Shown in pieces: positions 1 through 7,018 of a DNA stretch of 64,000 nucleotides (its first letter is position 1; each line of letters begins with the position of its first letter). The position numbers were made by a program, and so were the translations under genes. Source of the stretch: an uncultured Bacteroidaceae bacterium (GTDB lineage: Bacteria; Bacteroidota; Bacteroidia; Bacteroidales; Bacteroidaceae); contig CAJOCU010000004.1 in assembly GCA_905233765.1 (NCBI GenBank), forward strand, positions 62,001 through 126,000, in the 5' to 3' direction. Below the pieces are notes generated by a model. That model did no database searches, was not told the DNA's origin, and saw only the letters and a list, made by a program, of their open reading frames with translations.

Positions 1-1036
1 CGAGCAGCCCAATGCCGAGCGCATCGGCATCATCGCCCAGCGTCTGGCCAAGATTGTGCGCAGCCTCGATGACTCGCGTGCCGTCACAGGCGCCCTCGCC
101 GGTGTCGTCATGAGCAATGAGACAGCCTACCCCGAGGCTGTGGACGTCGTGGGCTACAACTACACCGAGAGCCGCTATACCACCGACCATCAGCGCTATC
201 CGCAGCGCGTCATCTACGGCAGCGAGAACCGCCACGACCTCCCCGCGTGGAAAGCCGTCCGCGACAACGAGCACATCTTCGGACAGTTCCTGTGGACAGG
301 TATCGACTATCTCGGCGAGAGCGGCCCCTGGCCAGCACGTGGCTCCACCGCAGGGTTGCTGGACCTCGCCGGCAACGTGAAACCCCTCGGGCACTACCGC
401 GCCGCGCTGTGGGCCGAGCAGCCTGTGTGCTATATCGGCACCACACCCCTCATGCAACCCAATGGTCGTCGCAACCGTAACCGCAACTGGGTCTCCCCCT
501 ACGCTCCCGCCGTCTGGAACTATGAGGACGGCCAGCGCGTCCGCGTCGTCTGCTACACCAACGCTCCGTCTGCACGTCTGCTGCTGAACAACACTCCCAT
601 AGGCGGCGACCCCAAGCGCGACGAAGACACCGACATCCTCTACTGGGACATCGACTATCAGTCCGGAACGTTGCGCTGCGAAGCCACCAACGGCGCCACC
701 TCCACGATCACCACCTGCGGACGTCCTTATGCCCTGCGCGCTACCCTCGACCCCACCGCATCGGCGTCCGGCGACGTCGTCCTCATCCATATCGAGGTCG
801 TTGACGAAGACGGCAACTTCGTACCGCTGGCCGACAATGACATCACCTGCCACATCGACGGTATCTCACGTCTGCTCGGCTTGGAGAACGGCGACATCAG
901 CGACACCTCCAACAAAACCGACCGCCACGAACGCGCCCACGCCGGCCGCCTCCTGGCCTACATCACCCGAGGCAACGCCACCATCCGCTTCACCTCTCCC
1001 CTCCTCCGCCCAGCCGAAGTGAGCGTGTCCCATTAG
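1..1036 (+). CDS. Glycoside hydrolase family 2 / beta-galactosidase, C-terminal part (5' end outside window)
   Basis: Frame is open from the window edge (EQPNAERIGIIAQRLAKIVRSLDDSR...); VVGYNYTESRY, FGQFLWTGIDYLGE and WPARGSTAGLLDLAGNVKP are typical GH2 catalytic-domain motifs. Confidence 0.85.
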   Translation, partial: EQPNAERIGIIAQRLAKIVRSLDDSRAVTGALAGVVMSNETAYPEAVDVVGYNYTESRYTTDHQRYPQRVIYGSENRHDLPAWKAVRDNEHIFGQFLWTGIDYLGESGPWPARGSTAGLLDLAGNVKPLGHYRAALWAEQPVCYIGTTPLMQPNGRRNRNRNWVSPYAPAVWNYEDGQRVRVVCYTNAPSARLLLNNTPIGGDPKRDEDTDILYWDIDYQSGTLRCEATNGATSTITTCGRPYALRATLDPTASASGDVVLIHIEVVDEDGNFVPLADNDITCHIDGISRLLGLENGDISDTSNKTDRHERAHAGRLLAYITRGNATIRFTSPLLRPAEVSVSH

Positions 1037-1069
1037 TAGATTTCTACAAAGCTTCAAGCTTTATCATCG

Positions 1070-1240
1070 TTTCTCACAGGTGAGAAAGATTTTTCTCATG
1101 CGTGATAAACTTTTTTCTCACGCGTGATAAAGATTTTTCTCACGTGAGAAAAATTTGTCCCATGCGTGGTACAAAACATAAGACCACGGTCTTACGGCTC
1201 GAGGACCGCGGTCTTATGGCCGGAGGACCATGGTATTCTA
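1070..1240. repeat. Two adjacent tandem arrays of short palindromes (TTTCTCACRYGTGAGAAA-like, then AGGACCRYGGTCTTA-like)
   Basis: Read directly: tttctcacaggtgagaaa / tttctcatgcgtgataaa / ttctcacgcgtgataaa / tttctcacgtgagaaa, then agaccacggtctta / aggaccgcggtctta / aggaccatggtatt. Confidence 0.8.
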
Positions 1241-1301
1241 ATTCAAGGACCGGCCTACCCTCCCCCATCCTATTCTGTGTGAATCGTCAAAAAAGCGTTC
1301 C

Positions 1302-1433
1302 AACCTACACCTTTTCACCCAACCTTCACCCGAACCTACACCCACTTATCCATCTCATATTCTGACATTTCACTATCAAAGGTGTAGGTATGTAGGTTAT
1401 TTGGAGAAAATTTACGCGCGCGTGTTTCACCCG
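1302..1433 (+). repeat. AACCTACACC-rich dispersed element, copy 1 (ends in TTACGCGCGCG)
   Basis: aacctacacctttt...cgaacctacaccca...ggtgtaggtatgtaggttat...tttacgcgcgcg; matches the reverse complement of 58092-58220. Confidence 0.7.
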
Positions 1434-1486
1434 CGAACCTTATTTATATATTCCCTCCTTTCCGGAGGGTTCGTAGGGTTTTTCGC

Positions 1487-1520
1487 AAAAGTTTTTTCAA
1501 AACAGTTAGCACATGTCACT
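1487..1520 (+). repeat. Dispersed repeat copy A: AAAAGTTTTTTCAAAACAGTTAGCACATGTCACT
   Basis: Near-identical to copies at 1559-1590 (inverted), 6983-7018 (inverted) and 59764-59799. Confidence 0.8.
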
Positions 1521-1558
1521 TTTTTGACTGATTGAAGTGCCCCCAAAAGTTGAACTGT

Positions 1559-1590
1559 AGTGATATGTGCTAACTATTTTGAATAAAAAA
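1559..1590 (-). repeat. Dispersed repeat copy B: AGTGATATGTGCTAACTATTTTGAA...
   Basis: Inverted relative to copy A; 25 bp identical, in direct orientation, to copy C at 6983. Confidence 0.8.
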
Positions 1591-1599
1591 ATTTTTATT

Positions 1600-1633
1600 T
1601 TGACTTGACATAAAGAAATAATCGCTATCTTTG
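1600..1633 (+). promoter_or_regulatory. Bacteroidetes-type promoter (-7 TATCTTTG at 1626-1633)
   Basis: ttttgacttgacataaagaaataatcgcTATCTTTG; matches the TTTG...TAnnTTTG consensus. Confidence 0.65.
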
Positions 1634-1921
1634 TGCCCGAAAGGGCACGAATCGAGTAAAAAAACGATGGGAAAACCTCAGCGGAGGGGCCTGATCAATC
1701 TTAATGGGAATCATAGCGTTTGTGCTATATTCGATGATGTCCAAGAACCTAGGAAATTCATAAGACATCCAATGTAACGAATAAGTGCCGACGTCTACGC
1801 GATAGCGTGGACTGGACTTATCTACATGGATGGGTTTTCCTAGGACCTTTGGACATCGATAAGAGCGGTTCACGCTCTTATTGTGTCCAAAGGTTCTATG
1901 TTGAGAACCCATTATCATTCG
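1633..1921 (+). ncRNA. Candidate structured RNA / long structured leader ahead of the methyltransferase operon
   Basis: Many nested perfect or near-perfect stems (GTGCCC-GAAA-GGGCAC; GTCTACGC-GATA-GCGTGGAC; CCTTTGGACA...TGTCCAAAGG with inner ATAAGAGCG/CGCTCTTAT; GGAAAACC/GGTTTTCC). No credible ORF; begins at a promoter. Confidence 0.55.
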
Positions 1922-2070
1922 AATAGAGGTCCATTCGCTTTAAAGCTATATGCGTAAATGGATTTTTTATCAAAGAATTACAATCTGTCAACAACCCACG
2001 CTCTATACATGGGATATATCCGTATCGTGGGAAGATCGCTGCCTTAGATGCAGAGCAAATACTTTCTCAG

Positions 2071-2991
2071 ATGCCAAAAGGTAGTACTGTTCTTGATCCC
2101 TTTTGTGGTTCAGGGACAATCGTTTATGAAGGCCTGAAATATGGCTTGCATACAATTGGTATCGATGCTAATCCGATTGCTGTTACTTTGTCAAACGGAA
2201 AGATACACATCCCCTTGTCTTTCCAAGAAGTGAAAGACGAAGTTGAGTGTTTAATCAATAAAGCTAATAATCTGTCTGAGGTACCAACAGCATCAGAATA
2301 TCCTACAAGTATATTCCATGAGAAGTCTCTCAATGAAATAATGAGGATGAGTGTTCTCTATAATGAGATGTCAGATTATGTGAAAGCGTGCTATCTAGGC
2401 ACTATTGCTTTAACAGCAAGAGGATGCAATGACTACAAATGGACATCAAGTACGGTAGGGAAAAACATTGAACCTAAACGATACATACCTTTCTATGAAA
2501 AACTTCAGTTGAAAGTAAATAAACACTTCCTACCGATAGCTAATAGCAGCATGGTTTATTATGAAGACAGCAGAAATCTTGACAAAATCATCAAACCAAA
2601 TTCTGTTGACTTCATTTTTTCGAGTCCGCCATATTTCGATTGTCTTGACTATACTGCATATTATGCAAGAATTATCTACGACATTTTAGGCTACGAAAGG
2701 ATTCAAATCAGATCGCGTCTAATACAAAACTTTGAGAACTACAAAGAGGATATGAAAACTGTCCTTAACAAACTTTACGAAGTTCTCAAACCTAGTGGTC
2801 AAGTTATTTTCGTGGTAGGCGACAAGAAGATACATGGAAAGGTGATTAATGGCGCTGAATTTTTCCAAACCATAAGTCCATTCAAAAGCTATTCTATTGT
2901 AGAGCGTTCCTACTCTGGGACTAGCTCAAAAGTATTCGATGCAATTAATAAAACTGAAAGAAAGGAGCAGATTATAATATGGACAAAATAA
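2071..2991 (+). CDS. DNA methyltransferase (motif I DPFCGSGT before motif IV SSPPY); true N-terminus lies upstream, apparent frameshift
   Basis: STVLDPFCGSGTIVYEG and FIFSSPPYFDCLDYTAYY; conserved-looking residues RSIHGIYPYRGKIAALDAEQILSQ are encoded in frame upstream of the listed ATG. Confidence 0.85.
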   Translation: MPKGSTVLDPFCGSGTIVYEGLKYGLHTIGIDANPIAVTLSNGKIHIPLSFQEVKDEVECLINKANNLSEVPTASEYPTSIFHEKSLNEIMRMSVLYNEMSDYVKACYLGTIALTARGCNDYKWTSSTVGKNIEPKRYIPFYEKLQLKVNKHFLPIANSSMVYYEDSRNLDKIIKPNSVDFIFSSPPYFDCLDYTAYYARIIYDILGYERIQIRSRLIQNFENYKEDMKTVLNKLYEVLKPSGQVIFVVGDKKIHGKVINGAEFFQTISPFKSYSIVERSYSGTSSKVFDAINKTERKEQIIIWTK

Positions 2992-3821
2992 ACAAATTGA
3001 TTATAGGTGATTCATCTGTCTTCAATCATGATTCGAGTGATATGAGTGTGATACCAGATGAGAGTGTACATTTGATAATTACAAGTCCACCATATTGGAC
3101 TTTAAAAGATTATGATGTTGATGGACAGATAGGAAAAGGAAGTAGCTCTTATGACTATTACCTAAGTGAATTGAATAAGGTATGGAAAGAATGCGTCCGC
3201 GTTTTGGTACCAGACGGAAAAATTTGCATAAATATCATGCCGTTCCTTCTCACTGGTAAAGCTGCAAGATTTGACAGAAGAGAAACCAGATTGGTGTTGG
3301 GCGATATAGAATCGTTCATGAATACAACAGGGTGTATGTATCAATTTGGATTGTACATCTGGGATAAAAGAAAGATTGCAAGATTTAGTTCATTTGGGAG
3401 CTATCCCTATCCACCAAATATTTTCTCTACTTATCCTTACGAATGGATTACGGTTTTCTCAAAAGAGGGGAAGCGTAAACCGGTTCCTAAAGAAATAAAA
3501 GAGAAGTCGAAGCTTACGACAGAAGAATGGCAAAAGTGGGCCATCAATTCTATATGGGAAATGCAACCTGCAAAGGCAAAATCAGAAGGTCATCCTGCTC
3601 CGTTCCCCAAAGAGCTTCCCATGCGTCTAATTAAACTATATAGTTTTTGGGGAGACACTGTATTAGACCCATTTGCTGGAACGGGAACAACACTTTTAGC
3701 GGCTCAAGAACTTGGACGTAAATCCATCGGCTTTGAGTTGAATCCAGAGTATATAAAGCTCATAAAGAATAAACTTTCCCCTATAATTTCCCAACAATGC
3801 CTATTTACAGAGGAAACATAA
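2979..3821 (+). CDS. DNA methyltransferase, beta-type motif order (TSPPYW first, DPFAGTGTT second)
   Basis: LIITSPPYWTLKDY ... VLDPFAGTGTTLLAAQELGRKSIGFELNPEYI. Confidence 0.9.
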   Translation: MDKINKLIIGDSSVFNHDSSDMSVIPDESVHLIITSPPYWTLKDYDVDGQIGKGSSSYDYYLSELNKVWKECVRVLVPDGKICINIMPFLLTGKAARFDRRETRLVLGDIESFMNTTGCMYQFGLYIWDKRKIARFSSFGSYPYPPNIFSTYPYEWITVFSKEGKRKPVPKEIKEKSKLTTEEWQKWAINSIWEMQPAKAKSEGHPAPFPKELPMRLIKLYSFWGDTVLDPFAGTGTTLLAAQELGRKSIGFELNPEYIKLIKNKLSPIISQQCLFTEET

Positions 3822-4240
3822 ATAGTACACTAGCTTCAATTGTAACTAACTCGTCAGACGGTGAGGAAAAACAATTCTTTTATCACATACCATGCAAGAA
3901 AGAGTTGGACTCGCTAGTGTATTTTGCCAGCAACATTGAGTCGAAAAACCGTTCTGTGTTTATACGAGTAAACTATGAATGGGAGTACGGTTTGAGGGCA
4001 AGGAGAATAGATTTGGTTTCAAAGGAAGCAAATACTATCACCTTATATAAGAAGTCGACAAAGTTTTCAACAGACAGTAATGCTATAGATCTTTCTCGAC
4101 TTAAAGAAAGTGTTACTGATTCTTTCCCTAACGTGAACGTCAAGTGTATGCTTTTATTTTCCGAAGCAATCGAAGAACAGAGTATACGTCAGACATTAGA
4201 TTCTTTAAAACTTGATGTGGGATTTCTGATAATATTGTAA
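3797..4240 (+). CDS. Hypothetical protein in restriction-modification-like operon
   Basis: 147-aa ORF overlapping the end of the second methyltransferase and abutting the next gene; same strand. Confidence 0.65.
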   Translation: MPIYRGNINSTLASIVTNSSDGEEKQFFYHIPCKKELDSLVYFASNIESKNRSVFIRVNYEWEYGLRARRIDLVSKEANTITLYKKSTKFSTDSNAIDLSRLKESVTDSFPNVNVKCMLLFSEAIEEQSIRQTLDSLKLDVGFLIIL

Positions 4241-4242
4241 TT

Positions 4243-5418
4243 ATGGCATTTCTAATCAATCGTACTGCAGCAGCCAGAATTGAATGTTTGCATGCACTCG
4301 CCTTGTTAATTGTGGAGAAGTTTGGCACATACGGGAAACCATTCAATCTTAAGGATGTTAAGTTTGACCGTAATGCCGTCAACATCCACCAATATTGTAC
4401 ATTGCTCAAAGAGGACGATTTAGTTGGTAAGTATTGTCGGTTTAAAGAAAATCCGCTTGATGATGCTGGATGCTCCATCACAAATGGGGTACTAAGCGAC
4501 ACAACAAAGTCAAAAGAAGTTAGCAACACAATAAATGCAATGCACGCACTTGGCTTTGTTGAACGAGTAGGAAGAAAGGTCAGAATAACATCTTTTGGCG
4601 TTAGGTTTGCTAAAGCTAAATACGGAACTGGTGATATGCAGGCAATCATTAAAAAAGCTGTTTTGAATTATGGCCCAGTTGTCGGTGTAATGTATGGCCT
4701 ATCAAAATATAACCCTGGTGACACCTTTAATGTTAGTGAGATAAATGTTGGGTATCCATCCCCAACTGAATTTGTAGAATATAATGGATCAATGGTAGAA
4801 CTCTCTGCAGGCTCCACGCAGGATTCAAACACAAGAACAAAATCGTGTATATTAGCTTGGCTGACTCAGGGAGGTTATATCAAGCCTGTTCATTTTACGC
4901 CATCAGATTCCCCATATCCACATGTAGCTTACCGTGATTATATTAATAGCGAACATCGGATGGGACAGTTGTATGAAATAGTAGATTTCCCAAATACCGA
5001 GATAACAGATAGACCTCTCAACTATGACAATCTTACAAAAATGAATTTCTGTCTTAGGGAGAATGGGCAATCTGTTGTCCGTGAAGCGACGATGTATTAC
5101 GAAACAAAAATCAAAAATCGTCGATTTGCTATTCTTTTCCTTCTTAATCTTGCTTTTCAAAACAAAACCGCAGTTGCATTAAGCGATATCATAGATGTCT
5201 TGAAAGAAGATAAAAGTAAATTTGTGGTTTCTGAAGAGGATTTGGAAGAAACCATCTCGACTGAGATAGAGATTGCTTTCATGGCAGGAATACCATATGT
5301 AGGACGATATATGAACGGGAAACTATATCTACAACCGACAAAAGGGCTTAATTTAAAAGAGTTGGAGGAAGGTGCTCCTCAAGAAGTCATAAACTTTCTA
5401 AACCAATATAGCTATTAA
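4243..5418 (+). CDS. Hypothetical protein, possible winged-helix/DNA-recognition subunit
   Basis: 391-aa ORF in the same compact operon; helical segments such as TINAMHALGFVERVGRKVRITSFGVRFAKAKYG look like a winged-helix unit. Confidence 0.7.
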   Translation: MAFLINRTAAARIECLHALALLIVEKFGTYGKPFNLKDVKFDRNAVNIHQYCTLLKEDDLVGKYCRFKENPLDDAGCSITNGVLSDTTKSKEVSNTINAMHALGFVERVGRKVRITSFGVRFAKAKYGTGDMQAIIKKAVLNYGPVVGVMYGLSKYNPGDTFNVSEINVGYPSPTEFVEYNGSMVELSAGSTQDSNTRTKSCILAWLTQGGYIKPVHFTPSDSPYPHVAYRDYINSEHRMGQLYEIVDFPNTEITDRPLNYDNLTKMNFCLRENGQSVVREATMYYETKIKNRRFAILFLLNLAFQNKTAVALSDIIDVLKEDKSKFVVSEEDLEETISTEIEIAFMAGIPYVGRYMNGKLYLQPTKGLNLKELEEGAPQEVINFLNQYSY

Positions 5419-6434
5419 TGGGCAAGTTTTGTTTATACGCAGACAACCGGCTTGATGCCCCTTGTGCTTTTTTACAAATGTACAAATATTCGTATCTTAC
5501 TCATTTTATAGATGACGAAAGACATAGTAAGGGTAAATCATCACATAGCGTTCCATTATTGGTTAGTTGCTTAAAGAATGGCGAAGACACGGTTAGTAGG
5601 TTCACTGTTAAAGATGAGTGCTGCATTAATTGTATGTTTTGTGTCTTCGGTTGTGTGGGAAACAGAATTCTTTTAACAAATAGATTCCACCCGAAAAAGT
5701 TTTGTTATGACATCACAACAGAAGAACTGTCAGAATTAGAGAAGACTGCACAGAAACTATTCAAAGGCACATTCATTCAATTACCCAAAGTCCCAATTAG
5801 TCAATTATCTGTAAAATATAAAAGTTTTGAATCATTTACAGCTGTCGATGAAACCAAGAATATTGCCGTTTGGACAGCAAATGTTATGAAATTCCTCAGC
5901 ACGTCTCTTGAACCACGTCTTTCTTTAGAGGTCGGTTTGCGTATTTATCAAAGAGATAGAGGAGGAAGATTAGATGTAAGCCTACTAAACACAAGGGATA
6001 AGTTTCTTTTTGTAGCAGAAACAAAAGTAGACTTCAACCACATGATGGCAGAAGGCCGATATGAGTCTCAGATGATTGCCTATGAGACTGAGTTGGAGCA
6101 AGTTGACAACGGCATTAAGCGAGCCAAGTTTTTGGTCATTGGAGGTCGCGAATGTGATCTGCTTCCGTCTTCAGTAAGAGGTGCTACTTCAGGTCCACGT
6201 GCAGATTTGTTTTATAGTGTTCTGCGCAAACAAAATTTGTTCTTCTTCTCAGCAAATGCCTTGCTTGCACTCGGTTTACAGAAGTTGTATATTTCAATCA
6301 ATAAATATTCGTTAGAGTCTCTATATCCTATTATCAATCACAAGAACTTTGTTGGTCTTTTATCTTCTGGTGTAGTTTCTACAGACGGAAGGATTATAGC
6401 CTTAGATGAAGCTCTACAACTGGTAAATCAGTAG
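5418..6434 (+). CDS. Putative PD-(D/E)XK nuclease with N-terminal CxxCxxCxxxC motif
   Basis: LEVGLRIYQRDRGGRLDVSLLNTRDKFLFVAETKVDF (D...ExK) and CCINCMFCVFGC; start overlaps stop of previous gene (TAATG). Confidence 0.65.
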   Translation: MGKFCLYADNRLDAPCAFLQMYKYSYLTHFIDDERHSKGKSSHSVPLLVSCLKNGEDTVSRFTVKDECCINCMFCVFGCVGNRILLTNRFHPKKFCYDITTEELSELEKTAQKLFKGTFIQLPKVPISQLSVKYKSFESFTAVDETKNIAVWTANVMKFLSTSLEPRLSLEVGLRIYQRDRGGRLDVSLLNTRDKFLFVAETKVDFNHMMAEGRYESQMIAYETELEQVDNGIKRAKFLVIGGRECDLLPSSVRGATSGPRADLFYSVLRKQNLFFFSANALLALGLQKLYISINKYSLESLYPIINHKNFVGLLSSGVVSTDGRIIALDEALQLVNQ

Positions 6435-6438
6435 TTAC

Positions 6439-6822
6439 TTATAGTTTCCCAATCACCTTCAATCGGCTTCTGATAGCCCCCACACTTCTCTCAAACATCT
6501 CTGAGAGTTCATGGATAGAATGACCTTCATTGAATAGGCGTCCTAAAAGAGCGTCTGCTTCTTCGTCCCATCTCTCATAAGCATAACCGTTTTCTTTTCT
6601 CCGCACCTCAATAGAATGCGATTCCGACGGATAGCTTTCATTTTGAGAAACGGTCTTGAGTTTCAGATAATCAATTACCTTGTCTATCGCATTTCTAAAG
6701 AGCAGTAACTCGGATTTATCAATGAAAATATCATTTCTCTGAAAAATACCATTTCCTAAACGCTTGCTTTGGGTAATCTTGAGATATTCTGTTTGCGTGT
6801 TATTCTTTAAATCAAAAAACAA
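6439..6822 (-). CDS. Small protein with C-terminal helix-turn-helix-like domain (WDEEADALLGRLFNEG...ERSVGAIRSRLKVIGKL); probably 5'-truncated
   Basis: Listed start is a TTG; the same frame stays open with plausible residues (DIIAIPRHQPYPVFEDTTIPAVAEAEAEYNVDSINSHGIREQLSYAITTEEGKL) back to the repeat at 6983. Confidence 0.55.
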   Translation of the reverse strand: MFFDLKNNTQTEYLKITQSKRLGNGIFQRNDIFIDKSELLLFRNAIDKVIDYLKLKTVSQNESYPSESHSIEVRRKENGYAYERWDEEADALLGRLFNEGHSIHELSEMFERSVGAIRSRLKVIGKL

Positions 6823-6982
6823 TTTTCCTTCTTCAGTTGTGATGGCGTAGCTTAACTGTTCTCGAATCCCATGACTATTTATGCTGTCAACATTATACTC
6901 TGCTTCTGCCTCAGCTACGGCAGGTATAGTCGTGTCTTCAAAGACAGGATAGGGTTGGTGTCTGGGGATCGCGATGATGTCC

Positions 6983-7018
6983 AGTGATATGTGCTAACTA
7001 TTTTGAAAAAAGTTTTTT
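6983..7018 (-). repeat. Dispersed repeat copy C: AGTGATATGTGCTAACTATTTTGAAAAAAGTTTTTT
   Basis: First 25 bp identical to copy B; abuts the stop codon of the TPR gene. Confidence 0.8.

Noticed and set aside
1070-1240. Considered as a CRISPR array
   Set aside because: Units are palindromes with almost no spacers and no cas genes; spacing and structure do not fit
1102-1365. 87-aa plus-strand ORF
   Set aside because: Covers the palindrome arrays and the AACCTACACC element; no coding character
1625-1918. 97-aa minus-strand ORF within the candidate structured RNA
   Set aside because: Sequence is not protein-like, and the palindromic stems explain the open frame better
1633-1921. Considered as a retron msr-msd, tmRNA or group II intron
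   Set aside because: No reverse transcriptase gene nearby, no tmRNA-like ends, and no recognisable domain V; left as an unassigned structured RNA
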